NCBI RefSeq assembly: GCF_008831285.2
Contig: NC_037468.1
Span: 477,001 to 541,000 of the forward strand
Length of the DNA: 64,000 bases
Reading direction: 5' to 3'
From: Nymphaea colorata
Taxonomy: Eukaryota; Streptophyta; Magnoliopsida; Nymphaeales; Nymphaeaceae
The translations under genes and the position numbers were made by a program. A model generated the notes under the pieces. It did not search any database and was not told the origin of the DNA. It saw only the letters and a program-made list of their open reading frames with translations. Below are positions 10,415 through 23,380 of the stretch, piece by piece; the stretch's first letter is position 1; each line of letters begins with the position of its first letter.

Positions 10415-13400
10415 ATTGTATGCCTTCAAGAATTGCACAATTATGGAAGGACTCTCTTGAAAGGTCAGGACTCTGAAAGGTCAGGACTAATGAGAATGAT
10501 TGAGGAAAAGTCAGAACTCACCTTATCAAAAAGGTCAAGACTGTCTTTCACAGTCAGGACTAACCTGACCAAAAAGATCAAGACTGTCTTGAAAGATCAG
10601 AACTTCTTCTTCTTAAAAGGACAGGACCCTTTTGAAAGGTCAGGACTCATGACAATTGTATGCCATTAGTACTCACTTGACAAACAAATGCCATTAGTAC
10701 TCACTTGACAAACAAATGCCATTAGTGCTCACCATACCAACATGAGTACTCACCATACCAAAACAGGTGAGGACTCTGAAAGGTCAGGACTAATGAGAAT
10801 GATTGAGGAAAAGTCAGAACTCACCTGACCATACAAGACTCATTTGTATGTCATCAGTACTCACCTTATCAAAAAGGTCAAGACTGTCTTTCACAGTCAG
10901 GACTAACCTTACCAAAAAGATCAAGACTATCTGATCAGGACTGATTCTTCTGGTCAAGACTGTATTTCACAGTCAGGACTGACCTTACCAAAAAGGTCAA
11001 GACTGTCTTGAAAGGTCAGGACTGATTTTTCTTGAAAGGTCAAGACTGTCTTGAAATCAGTACTGACCTTATCAAAAAGGTCAAGACTGTCTTTCACAGT
11101 CAGGACTAACCTTACCAAAAAGATCAAGACTATCTGATCAGGACTGATTCTTCTGGTCAAGACTGTCTTTCACAGTCAGGACTAACCTTACCAAAAAGGT
11201 CAAGACTGTCTTGAAAGGTCAGGACTGATTCTTCTGGAAAGGTCAAGACTGTCTTGAAAGGTCAGGACTCATTCTTCTTGAAAGGTCAGGACTCATTATG
11301 GAAAAGTCAGGAAGGTGAGGACTCTTTTGAAAGGTCAGGACTCTGAAAGGTCAGGACTAATGAGAATGATTGAGGAAAAGTCAGATTCCATACAGGACTC
11401 TTTTGAAAGGTCAGGACTCCTTATGGAAGGACAGGACCCTTTTGAAAGGTCAGGACTCATGACAATTGTATGCCATTAGTACTCACTTGACAAACAAATG
11501 CCATTAGTACTCACTTGACAACAAAATGCCATTAGTACTCACTTGACAACAAATTGTATGTCTCTCACTTGACAAACAAATGCCATTAGTACTCACTTGA
11601 CAAACCAATGTCATTAGTACTCACTGTACAAACCAATGTCATTAGTACTCACCATACCAAAACAGGTCAGGACTTTCTGGAAAGGTCAAGACTCTGAAAG
11701 GTCAGGACTAATGAGAATGATTGAGGAATGACCATCAAGACTCATTTGTATGTCATCAGTACTCACCTTATCAAAAAGGTCAAGACTGTCTTTCAAAGTC
11801 AGGACTAACCTTACCAAAAAGATCAAGACTATCTGATCAGGACTGATTCTTCTGGTCAAGACTGTATTTCACAGTCAGGACTGACCTTACCAAAAAGATC
11901 AAGACTGTCTTGAAAGGTCAGGACTTTTGATGGAAGGACAGGACCAATTGCAATTGTATGCCATTAGTACTCACCTGACCAAAAATGGAAAGGTCAAGAC
12001 TGTCTTGAAAGGTCAGGACTCATTCTTCTTGAAAGGTCAGGACTGATTATGGAAGGACAGGACCAATTGCAATTGTATGCCATTAGTACTCACCTTATCA
12101 AAAAGGTCAAGACTGTCTTTCAAAGTCAGGACTGACCTTATCAAAAAGGTCAAGACTGTCTTTCAAAGTCAGGACTAACCTGACCAAAAAGGTCAAGACT
12201 GTCTTGAAAGGTCAGGACTGATTCTTCTTGAAAGGTCAAGACTGTCTTGAAAGGTCAGGACTGATTCTTCTGGAAAGGTCAAGACTATGAAAGGTCAGGA
12301 CTAATGAGAATGATTGAGGAATGACCATCAAGACTCATTTGTATGTCATCAGTACTCACCTTATCAAAAAGGTCAAGACTGTCTTTCACAGTCAGGACTA
12401 ACCTTACCAAAAAGATCAAGACTATCTGATCAGGACTGATTCTTCTGGTCAAGACTGTATTTCACAGTCAGGACTGACCTTACCAAAAAGGTCAAGACTG
12501 TCTTGAAAGGTCAGGACTGATTTTTCTTGAAAGGTCAAGACTGTCTTGAAATCAGTACTGACCTTTTTTGAAAGATCAAGACTATCTTGAAAGATCAGGA
12601 CTGATTCTTCTGGTCAAGACTGTCTTTCAAAGTCAGGACTAACCTTACCAAAAAGGTCAAGACTGTCTTGAAAGGTCAGGACTGATTCTTCTTGAAAGGT
12701 CAAGACTGTCTTGAAAGGTCAGGACTCATTCTTCTTGAAAGGTCAGGACTCTTTTGAAAGGTCAAGACTCATTTGTATGTCATCAGTACTCACCTTATCA
12801 AAAAGGTCAAGACTGTCTTTCAAAGTCAGGACTAACCTTACCAAAAAGATCAAGACTATCTGATCAGGACTGATTCTTCTGGTCAAGACTGTATTTCAAA
12901 GTCAGGACTGACCTTACCAAAAAGGTCAAGACTGTCTTGAAAGGTCAGGACTGATTTTTCTTGAAAGGTCAAGACTGTCTTGAAATCAGTACTGACCTTA
13001 TCAAAAAGGTCAAGACTGTCTTTCAAAGTCAGGACTAACCTTACCAAAAAGATCAAGACTATCTGATCAGGACTGATTCTTCTGGTCAATACTGTATTTC
13101 AAGGTCAGGACTGACCTTACCAAAAAGGTCAAGACTGTCTTGAAAGGTCAGGACTGATTCTTCTTGAAAGGTCAAGACTGTCTTGAAAGGTCAGGACTCA
13201 TTCTTCTTGAAAGGTCAGGACTCATTGCAATTCAATGCCATTAGTACTCACTTGACAAACAAATGCCATTAGTACTCACTTGACAAACAAATGCCATTAG
13301 TACTCACTTGACAAACAAATGCCATTAGTACTCACTTGACAAACAAATGCCATTAGTACTCACTGTACAAACAAATGCCATTAGTGCTCACCATACCAAC

Positions 13401-14905
13401 ATGAGTACTCACCCTACCAAAACAGGTGAGGACTCATTATGGACAGGACTACTTTCCGGTCAAGACTCTGAAAGGTCAGGACTAATGAGAATGATTGAGG
13501 AATGACCATCAAGACTCATTTGTATGTCATCAGTACTCACCTTATCAAAAAGGTCAAGACTGTCTTTCAAAGTCAGGACTAACCTTACCAAAAAGATCAA
13601 GACTATCTGATCAGGACTGATTCTTCTGGTCAAGACTGTCTTTCACAGTCAGGACTGACCTTATCAAAAAGGTCAAGACTGTCTTTCACAGTCAGGACTA
13701 ACCTTACCAAAAAGGTCAAGACTGTCTTGAAAGGTCAGGACTTTTGATGGAAGGACAGGACCAATTGCAATTGTATGCCATTAGTACTCACCTGACCAAA
13801 AATGGAAAGGTCAAGACTGTCTTGAAATCAGTACTGACCTTATCAAAAAGGTCAAGACTGTCTTTCAAAGTCAGGACTAACCTTACCAAAAAGATCAAGA
13901 CTATCTGATCAGGACTGATTCTTCTGGTCAATACTGTATTTCAAGGTCAGGACTGACCTTACCAAAAAGGTCAAGACTGTCTTGAAAGGTCAGGACTGAT
14001 TCTTCTGGAAAGGTCAAGACTGTCTTGAAAGGTCAGGACTCATTCTTCTTGAAAGGTCAGGACTGATTATGGAAGGACAGGACCAATTGCAATTGTATGC
14101 CATTAGTACTCACCTTATCAAAAAGGTCAAGACTGTCTTTCAAAGTCAGGACTGACCTTACCAAAAAGGTCAAGACTGTCTTGAAAGGTCAGGACTGATT
14201 CTTCTTGAAAGGTCAAGACTCTGAAAGGTCAGGACTAATGAGAATGATTGAGGAATGACCATCAAGACTCATTTGTATGTCATCAGTACTCACCATACCA
14301 AAACAGGTGAGGACTGTCTTGAAAGGTCAAGACTCTGAAAGGTCAGGACTAATGAGAATGATTGAGGAAAAGTCAGAACTCACCTTACCATACAAGACTC
14401 ATTTGTATGTCATCAGTACTCACCTTATCAAAAAGGTCAAGACTGTCTTTCAAAGTCAGGACTAACCTTACCAAAAAGATCAAGACTATCTGATCAGGAC
14501 TGATTCTTCTTGAAAGGTCAAGACTGTATTTCACAGTCAGGACTGACCTTATCAAAAAGGTCAAGACTGTCTTTCACAGTCAGGACTAACCTGACCAAAA
14601 AGGTCAAGACTGTCTTGAAAGGTCAGGACTTTTGATGGAAGGACAGGACCAATTGCAATTGTATGCCATTAGTACTCACCTGACCAAAAATGGAAAGGTT
14701 AAGACTGTCTTGAAAGGTCAGGACTGATTCTTCTTGAAAGATGAAGACTCATTGCAATTGTATGCCATTAGTACTCACTGTACAAACAAATGCCATTAGT
14801 ACTCACTATACCAACATGAGTACTCACCATACCAAAACAATGCCATTAGTGCTCCCAATGGCAATTGTATGCCATTTTCCATACAACAAATTGTATGCCA
14901 TTAGT
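10375..14905 (+). repeat. Array 1: complex short-repeat array, forward orientation
   Basis: About 4.5 kb consists almost wholly of variants of GGTCARGACT separated by 10-13 nt linkers such as GTCTTGAAA, GTCTTTCAAA, ACCTTACCAAAAA and GATTCTTCTGGAAA. Partner blocks are interspersed. One is a 28-bp unit beginning ATGCCATTAGTACTCACTTG, in tandem near 11465-11640 and 13230-13400. Another contains the 12-bp palindrome CAATTGCAATTG after GGACAGGACC. A third is AATGAGAATGATTGAGGAA. Blocks recur in partly fixed order, so there is higher-order structure of a few hundred bp. Open frames of 60-116 codons inside it only translate the repeat (peptides like 'SGLMRMIEEKSELTL') and are not genes. Confidence 0.95.
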
Positions 14906-15132
14906 GAAAAGAATGAAGATCAATGACAATTGTCCATCAATATGAGTTCCCTTCTTGTCTGATAGTCTATCAGAGTGAGTCTGAATCAGCCCTACGCTTT
15001 GCTCATGACTTTGTTCGCTTTGCGAGTGCTTTCTTAAGGGAACTCGTCAAGCGAAGCTCTGACGGAAATGGATAAATTTGAATTGATTGAAAGAAGGGAA
15101 CTCATCAATTTGCAATTGTCATGGATTTTGGA
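14906..15132. other. Hinge between oppositely oriented arrays 1 and 2
   Basis: This 0.2-kb non-array spacer separates array 1 (forward) from array 2 (reverse). It contains the border words CCCTACGCTTTGCTCATGAC and CTTTGCGAGTGCTTTC, the latter near 15018-15033. Sequences on either side (GACAATTG versus CAATTGTC, and the 'ATACAATTTGTTGTAT' block) are inverted relative to each other. The hinge is therefore the loop of a multi-kilobase imperfect palindrome. Confidence 0.75.
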
Positions 15133-18100
15133 AGGCATACAATTTGTTGTATGGAAAATGGCATCTTTTTGGTATAGTGAGTACTCATGTTGGTATGGTG
15201 AGCACTAATGGCATTTGTTTGTACAGTGAGTACTAATGGCATTTGTTTGTACAGTGAGTACTAATGGCATTTGTTTGTACAGTGAGTACTAATGGCATAC
15301 AATTGCAATGAGTCTTCATCTTTCAAGAAGAATCAGTCCTGACCTTTCAAGACAGTCTTAACCTTTCCATTTTTGGTCAGGTGAGTACTAATGGCATACA
15401 ATTGCAATTGGTCCTGTCCTTCCATCAAAAGTCCTGACCTTTCAAGACAGTCTTGACCTTTTTGGTCAGGTTAGTCCTGACTGTGAAAGACAGTCTTGAC
15501 CTTTTTGATAAGGTCAGTCCTGACTGTGAAATACAGTCTTGACCTTTCAAGAAGAATCAGTCCTGATCAGATAGTCTTGATCTTTTTGGTAAGGTTAGTC
15601 CTGACTTTGAAAGACAGTCTTGACCTTTTTGATAAGGTGAGTACTGATGACATACAAATGAGTCTTGATGGTCATTCCTCAATCATTCTCATTAGTCCTG
15701 ACCTTTCATAGTCTTGACCTTTCCAGAAGAATCAGTCCTGACCTTTCAAGACAGTCTTGACCTTTTTGGTAAGGTCAGTCCTGACTTTGAAAGACAGTCT
15801 TGACCTTTTTGATAAGGTGAGTACTAATGGCATACAATTGCAATTGGTCCTGTCCTTCCATAATCAGTCCTGACCTTTCAAGAAGAATGAGTCCTGACCT
15901 TTCAAGACAGTCTTGACCTTTCCAGAAGAATCAGTCCTGACCTTTCAAGACAGTCTTGACCTTTTTGGTAAGGTCAGTCCTGACCTTGAAATACAGTATT
16001 GACCAGAAGAATCAGTCCTGATCTTTCAAGATAGTCTTGATCTTTTTGGTAAGGTTAGTCCTGACTTTGAAAGACAGTATTGACCTTTTTGATAAGGTCA
16101 GTACTGATTTCAAGACAGTCTTGACCTTTCCATTTTTGGTCAGGTGAGTACTAATGGCATACAATTGCAATTGGTCCTGTCCTTCCATCAAAAGTCCTGA
16201 CCTTTCAAGACAGTCTTGACCTTTTTGGTAAGGTCAGTCCTGACTGTGAAATACAGTATTGACCAGAAGAATCAGTCCTGATCAGATAGTCTTGATCTTT
16301 TTGGTAAGGTTAGTCCTGACTTTGAAATACAGTATTGACCTTTTTGATAAGGTGAGTACTGATGACATACAAATGAGTCTTGATGGTCATTCCTCAATCA
16401 TTCTCATTAGTCCTGACCTTTCAGAGTCTTGACCGGAAAGTAGTCCTGTCCATAATGAGTCCTCACCTGTTTTGGTATGGTGAGTACTCATGTTGGTATG
16501 GTGAGCACTAATGGCATTTGTTTGTACAGTGAGTACTAATGGCATTTGTTTGTCAAGTGAGTACTAATGGCATTTGTTTGTCAAGTGAGTACTAATGGCA
16601 TTTGTTTGTCAAGTGAGTACTAATGGCATTTGTTTGTCAAGTGAGTACTAATGGCATTGAATTGCAATGAGTCCTGACCTTTCAAGAAGAATGAGTCCTG
16701 ACCTTTCAAGACAGTCTTGACCTTTCAAGAAGAATCAGTCCTGACCTTTCAAGACAGTCTTGACCTTTTTGGTAAGGTCAGTCCTGACCTTGAAATACAG
16801 TCTTGACCAGAAGAATCAGTCCTGATCTTTCAAGATAGTCTTGATCTTTTTGGTAAGGTTAGTCCTGACTTTGAAATACAGTATTGACCTTTTTGATAAG
16901 GTCAGTACTGATTTCAAGACAGTCTTGACCTTTCAAGAAAAATCAGTCCTGACCTTTCAAGACAGTCTTGACCTTTTTGGTAAGGTCAGTCCTGACTGTG
17001 AAAGACAGTCTTGACCAGAAGAATCAGTCCTGATCAGATAGTCTTGATCTTTTTGGTAAGGTTAGTCCTGACTTTGAAAGACAGTCTTGACCTTTTTGAT
17101 AAGGTGAGTACTGATGACATACAAATGAGTCTTGACCTTTCAAATGAGTCCTGACCTTTCAAGAAGAATGAGTCATGACCTTTCAAGACAGTCTTGACCT
17201 TTCAAGAAGAATCAGTCCTGACCTTTCAAGACAGTCTTGACCTTTTTGGTAAGGTTAGTCCTGACTTTGAAATACAGTCTTGACCAGAAGAATCAGTCCT
17301 GATCAGATAGTCTTGATCTTTCAAAAAAGGTCAGTACTGATTTCAAGACAGTCTTGACCTTTCCATTTTTGGTCAGGTGAGTACTAATGGCATACAATTG
17401 CAATTGGTCCTGTCCTTCCATCAAAAGTCCTGACCTTTCAAGACAGTCTTGACCTTTTTGGTAAGGTCAGTCCTGACTGTGAAATACAGTCTTGACCAGA
17501 AGAATCAGTCCTGATCAGATAGTCTTGATCTTTTTGGTAAGGTTAGTCCTGACTTTGAAAGACAGTCTTGACCTTTTTGATAAGGTGAGTACTGATGACA
17601 TACAAATGAGTCTTGATGGTCATTCCTCAATCATTCTCATTAGTCCTGACCTTTCAGAGTCTTGACCTTTCAAGAAGAATCAGTCCTGACCTTTCAAGAC
17701 AGTCTTGACCTTTTTGGTAAGGTCAGTCCTGACTGTGAAATACAGTCTTGACCTTTTTGATAAGGTGAGTACTAATGGCATACAATTGCAATTGGTCCTG
17801 TCCTTCCATAATCAGTCCTGACCTTTCAAGAAGAAGGAGTCCTGACCTTTCAAGACAGTCTTGACCTTTCCATTTTTGGTCAGGTGAGTACTAATGGCAT
17901 ACAATTGCAATTGGTCCTGTCCTTCCATCAAAAGTCCTGACCTTTCAAGACAGTCTTGATCTTTTTGGTAAGGTCAGTCCTGACTGTGAAATACAGTCTT
18001 GACCAGAAGAATCAGTCCTGATCAGATAGTCTTGATCTTTTTGGTAAGGTTAGTCCTGACTTTGAAAGACAGTCTTGACCTTTTTGATAAGGTGAGTACT

Positions 18101-21100
18101 GATGACATACAAATGAGTCTTGACCTTTCAAGACAGTCCTCACCTTCCTGACTTTTCCATAATGAGTCCTGACCTGTTTGGTATGGTGAGTACTGATGAC
18201 ATACAAATGAGTCTTGATGGTCATTCCTCAATCATTCTCATTAGTCCTGACCTTTCAGAGTCTTGACCTTTCCAGAAGAATCAGTCCTGACCTTTCAAGA
18301 CAGTATTGACCTTTCAAAAAAGGTCAGTCCTGACTGTGAAAGACAGTATTGACCTTTTTGATAAGGTGAGTACTAATGGCATACAATTGCAATTGGTCCT
18401 GTCCTTCCATAATCAGTCCTGACCTTTCCAGAAGAATGAGTCCTGACCTTTCAAGACAGTCTTGACCTTTCCAGAAGAATCAGTCCTGACCTTTCAAGAC
18501 AGTCTTGACCTTTTTGGTAAGGTCAGTCCTGACCTTGAAATACAGTATTGACCAGAAGAATCAGTCCTGATCTTTCAAGATAGTCTTGATCTTTTTGGTA
18601 AGGTTAGTCCTGACTTTGAAAGACAGTCTTGACCTTTTTGATAAGGTCAGTACTGATTTCAAGACAGTCTTGACCTTTCAAGAAAAATCAGTCCTGACCT
18701 TTCAAGACAGTCTTGACCTTTTTGGTAAGGTCAGTCCTGACTTTGAAATACAGTCTTGACCAGAAGAATCAGTCCTGATCAGATAGTCTTGATCTTTTTG
18801 GTAAGGTTAGTCCTGACTTTGAAATACAGTCTTGACCTTTTTGATAAGGTGAGTACTGATGACATACAAATGAGTCTTGACCTTTCAAAACAGTCTTCAT
18901 CTTTTTGGTATGGTGAGTACTGATGACATACAAATGAGTCTTGACCTTTTTGGATCCTGACCTGTTTGGTATGGTGAGTACTGATGACATACAAATGAGT
19001 CTTGACCTTTCAAGACAGTCCTGACCTGTTTTGGTATGGTGAGTACTAATGACATTGGTTTGTACAGTGAGTACTAATGACATTTGTTTGTCAAGTGAGT
19101 ACTAATGGCATTTTGTTGTCAAGTGAGAGACATACAATTTGTTGTCAAGTGAGTACTAATGGCATACAATTGCAATGAGTCCTGACCTTTCAAAAGAGTC
19201 CTGTATGGTCATTCCTCAATCATTCTCATTAGTCCTGACCTTTCAGAGTCCTGACCTTTCAAAAGAGTCCTCACCTTTCAAGAAGAATGAGTCCTGACCT
19301 TTCAAGACAGTCTTGACCTTTCAAGAAGAATCAGTCCTGACCTTTCAAGACAGTCTTGACCTTTTTGGTAAGGTTAGTCCTGACTGTGAAATACAGTCTT
19401 GACCAGAAGAATCAGTCCTGATCAGATAGTCTTGATCTTTTTGGTAAGGTTAGTCCTGACTTTGAAATACAGTCTTGACCTTTTTGATAAGGTCAGTACT
19501 GATTTCAAGACAGTCTTGACCTTTCAAGAAAAATCAGTCCTGACCTTTCAAGACAGTCTTGACCTTTTTGGTAAGGTCAGTCCTGACTGTGAAAGACAGT
19601 CTTGACCAGAAGAATCAGTCCTGATCAGATAGTCTTGATCTTTTTGGTAAGGTTAGTCCTGACTGTGAAAGACAGTCTTGACCTTTTTGATAAGGTGAGT
19701 ACTGATGACATACAAATGAGTCTTGACCTTCCTGACCTTTCCAGAGAGTCCTGACCTTTTTGGTAAGGTGAGTTCTGACTTTTCCTCAATCATTCTCATT
19801 AGTCCTGACCTTTCAGAGTCCTGACCTTTCCATCTTTTTGGTATGGTGAGTACTAATGACATTGGTTTGTACAGTGAGTACTAATGGCATATGGAAAGTA
19901 CTAATGGCATTTGTTTGCACAGTGAGTACTAATGGCATATGGAAAGTACTAATGGCATTTTGTTGTCAAGTGAGAGACATACAATTTGTTGTCAAGTGAG
20001 TACTAATGGCATACAATTGCAATGAGTCCTGACCTTTCAAGAAGAATGAGTCCTGACCTTTCAAGACAGTCTTGACCTTTCAAAAGAGTCCTGACCTTCC
20101 TGACTTTTCCATAATGAGTCCTGACCTTTCCAGAAGAATCAGTCCTGACCTTTCAAGACAGTCTTGACCTTTTTGGTAAGGTCAGTCCTGACTGTGAAAT
20201 ACAGTCTTGACCAGAAGAATCAGTCCTGATCAGATAGTCTTGATCTTTTTGGTAAGGTTAGTCCTGACTTTGAAAGACAGTCTTGACCTTTTTGATAAGG
20301 TGAGTACTGATGACATACAAATGAGTCTTGACCTTCCTGACTTTTCCATAATGAGTCCTGACCTTTCCAGAAGAATCAGTCCTGACCTTTCAAGACAGTC
20401 TTGACCTTTCCAGAAGAATCAGTCCTGACCTTTCAAGACAGTCTTGACCTTTTTGGTAAGGTCAGTCCTGACCTTGAAATACAGTCTTGACCAGAAGAAT
20501 CAGTCCTGATCAGATAGTCTTGATCTTTTTGGTAAGGTTAGTCCTGACTTTGAAAGACAGTCTTGACCTTTTTGATAAGGTCAGTACTGATTTCAAGACA
20601 GTCTTGACCTTTCCATTTTTGGTCAGGTGAGTACTAATGGCATACAATTGCAATTGGTCCTGTCCTTCCATCAAAAGTCCTGACCTTTCAAGACAGTCTT
20701 GACCTTTTTGGTAAGGTCAGTCCTGACTGTGAAATACAGTCTTGACCAGAAGAATCAGTCCTGATCAGATAGTCTTGATCTTTTTGGTAAGGTTAGTCCT
20801 GACTGTGAAAGACAGTCTTGACCTTTTTGATAAGGTGAGTACTGATGACATACAAATGAGTCTTGATGGTCATTCCTCAATCATTCTCATTAGTCCTGAC
20901 CTTTCAGAGTCTTGACCTTTCCAGAAGAATCAGTCCTGACCTTTCAAGACAGTCTTGACCTTTCCATTTTTGGTCAGGTGAGTACTAATGGCATACAATT
21001 GCAATTGGTCCTGTCCTTCCATCAAAAGTCCTGACCTTTCAAGACAGTCTTGACCTTTTTGGTCAGGTTAGTCCTGACTGTGAAAGACAGTCTTGACCTT

Positions 21101-21222
21101 TTTGATAAGGTCAGTCCTGACTTTGAAAGACAGTCTTGACCTTTTTGATAAGGTGAGTACTAATGGCATACAATTGCAATTGGTCCTGTCCTTCCATAAT
21201 CAGTCCTGACCTTTCCATAACA
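15133..21222 (-). repeat. Array 2: complex short-repeat array, reverse orientation
   Basis: About 6.1 kb of the same module family as array 1 but reverse-complemented (AGTCYTGACC reads on the plus strand). The left edge opens with a CATCAATTTGCAATTGTCAT leader followed by GGCATACAATTTGTTGTAT, as in arrays 3 and 5. The right edge ends at the terminus shared with array 3. The 28-bp partner block is reiterated near 16500-16660. It holds no credible coding sequence. Confidence 0.95.
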
Positions 21223-21260
21223 TTCAGGAAATCGTCAAAAGTGCTTCCATTGGTCTGAAT
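21215..21260 (+). repeat. 46-bp array terminus, copy 1
   Basis: The last bases of array 2 and the following non-array sequence, containing ACATTCAGGAAATCG, are the same as 30878-30923 at the end of array 3. After 21260 the two loci diverge. A shared terminus implies a common founding junction. Confidence 0.85.
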
Positions 21261-21409
21261 TAGATTAGCTTCTTTGAAGAAAGAACTCTTTTCATATCTG
21301 AAATTGGCATTACTCCTACTTTGAATAAGCAAACTCGCTTCCTTTGGCTTTCAATGTCCAGTCCAAACGAACCACTATCAGAGTGAATGTCATTTTGATA
21401 AGCTTGATA

Positions 21410-21540
21410 AGCACTCTTTGTTCGCTTTTCCCTGAAGCTTCGCTTTGCGAGTGCTTTCTTTTTCTTGAAGTTTTTTAGTTTGCTTTGCTCGTTCCGCTAT
21501 CGAGCTTTGCCTTCCGCTTTGCGAGGCTTTCTTTATAGGT
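21410..21540. repeat. Border repeat cluster at right edge of array 2
   Basis: The words GAAGCTTCGCTTTGCGAGTG and CTTTGCTCG, plus a degenerate CGCTTTGCGAGGCTTTC, lie between the end of array 2 and tRNA-Trp. Confidence 0.7.
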
Positions 21541-21626
21541 CCTCGGAGCTCTTTTCGCCGAGCATTTCACCCTCTTGACTTCGCTACGCTCAGCGGCTCG
21601 CCAATAGTTAAAATTTCTTCTTTGTT

Positions 21627-21699
21627 GGGAGAATAGTTCCAATGGTAGAACAATGGTCTCCAAAACCACAGGTTAAGGGTTCGAATCCCTTTTCTCCTG
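21627..21699 (+). tRNA. trnW: tRNA-Trp (CCA), mitochondrial/bacterial type
   Basis: A complete 73-nt cloverleaf can be drawn. The acceptor stem is 21627-21633 with 21692-21698; its first pair is G-U, the remaining six are Watson-Crick. The D stem is GTTC/GAAC with an 8-nt loop. The anticodon loop is CTCCAAA, giving CCA, closed by four pairs with an A-C mismatch at the stem base. The variable loop is 5 nt, the T stem is AAGGG/CCCTT with loop TTCGAAT, and the discriminator is G. CCA is not encoded. It differs clearly from the plastid-derived tRNA-Trp used in most angiosperm mitochondria (which begins GCGCTCTTAGTTC) and resembles the native type. The terminal G-U pair may reflect a substitution or an editing site. 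Confidence 0.9.
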
Positions 21700-23380
21700 A
21701 TCCGGAAACTCTGATTCATTCCTCTGGGGGGAGTTCGCAACCAAAGAAGTGCTTGGACCCGACCCCTTTTTCTGTTATGGCCGAAGCCCTACCCTACATA
21801 CAGCTAGAGCTACAGAGTTAGATTTCCAATTCTAGAAAACAAAAACGTGTGAGCTACTGGCTATTCTAAAGACCGGGTGACCACCCGGCTTCTGAGGATC
21901 TAAAAAAACAGTCTTTGAGATAGCGCGGCTACTTGAGTACGCAAGCCCTACGAAGTACGCAAGCCTTTTTCATTTGAAGTAGGGCGACCAGTTGGATAGT
22001 GACTTCTTTAGGACGACTACTCTTGCTAGGGCTTCTTCCTTTGATTTTTGTGATCTATGGAAGCCTTTGATACAAGAGGCGCCCCTTCTTCAAAAGGCGC
22101 TACTGTGCCACTATCTAACACCACCGATAGACTACTGAAGATTCAAAAGGCGCTACTACATCTAATAGAGTGAGTCAACCGAAGGTTCCCCTTCTAGCTT
22201 GAATCCCAGTCCCCTATGGATAGTCAATAAAGAAAAGATCTATAGTTAGCCTGAACTAGTGAAGTTTGGTATGACCTTTTTCTTTTTAGCAGAAGAAATT
22301 GCCTTCTTCTTTGCTGCTACAGCGGAAACCCTATGGAAGTACCAAGGGCGAACAGCCCCTCTTCCAATAAGAAATTGAAGACCGGCGTACTACAAAACGA
22401 ATTCCTTCCAACCGGTCGCATAGCAAGATGGATGGGCTCAGGTAGCCGAAGTCAGAAAGAGTGCGGCTAATATACCTTCTCCTCAAAATGAATGACACTA
22501 AAAAAGAGGCAAAAAAAGGTCTTTGGCTGCTACAGCGGAAACCTTAAAATCATCATCCACTTCCTCTTTGGCGGAAGCTAAAGCTACCTTTCCATCATCA
22601 GTACAACGCGCGGTTGCTATTAGCTTATTGACTTGAGCTTGAGGCATAGGCATAGGCGGGATAGGGATAGGGCTTTGCTTGAGCATAGGGAAAGCAGCTC
22701 TATCAGTCAGCCGATAGTACCCGTTGCCGCCGCCTGACCTTCAGAGTGAGTGGTGGTGGTGTAGTGGTGGTGGTTTTTCCTCTTCTGTCCCATGGGGTAG
22801 GGGGCGGCTTTTCAGTGAACCCAAAGGCTCAACGCTTTGCGATAGGAGCTTGCGCGTGGGCCCAAGCTCTATAGGAAATCCAATAGCATAGGCAACGCAG
22901 CGGCTACTCTTTTGCTATGGGAGTGATTTTCTTGTAGTTTCGCTTTTCTTTCTGCTTCTTCCTGTCTTCCCGGGGCGATGATCGAGTCTAGTTCTCGACT
23001 CATTGAGCGAGTATTCACGTATAGTAAATATACAAGGCCCGACGGTGAAGTGAATCTAGATAGAAGGGTCAAAGGCCCGACGGTGTAGTCTTTCAGATGT
23101 CTCAGGTTGCTACGAATCACGCGGTTCCTGGATCGTGTGATTTTTGGTTTTCATAGGTACATGATGAAAGACTAGTGAATGATCCTCAATTCCGTCAAAT
23201 GTGTTCCGTATTCATCCTTCCTTGAGCACCGTTTGCTATTTAGTTTTCTGTGATATTGGCCCTTTTCCAGATTGTCTGTCTCAATCTCTGAGTGGACGCG
23301 CGCTATCCTTCTTCAGAAGCAAAATCAGAAGCAAAATGTCTTTCTTGGGGGCTCTGGGCTTCGTCATTGTTTTCGCTGTG
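21700..23380. other. Non-coding, no recognised gene
   Basis: No known coding sequence is seen. Short degenerate repeats around 'CAAAAGGCGCTACT' occur at about 22090-22160, and 'GCTACAGCGGAAACC' occurs near 22317 and 22529. There is a TGGTGG-rich run near 22752. Confidence 0.5.

Noticed and set aside
10319-10669. Open frames of 60-116 codons inside the arrays (also near 18.8, 27.7, 51.4 and 52.6 kb and others)
   Set aside because: They are translations of the short repeats in whichever frame lacks stops. The same peptides recur on both strands, with no conserved start context or domain.
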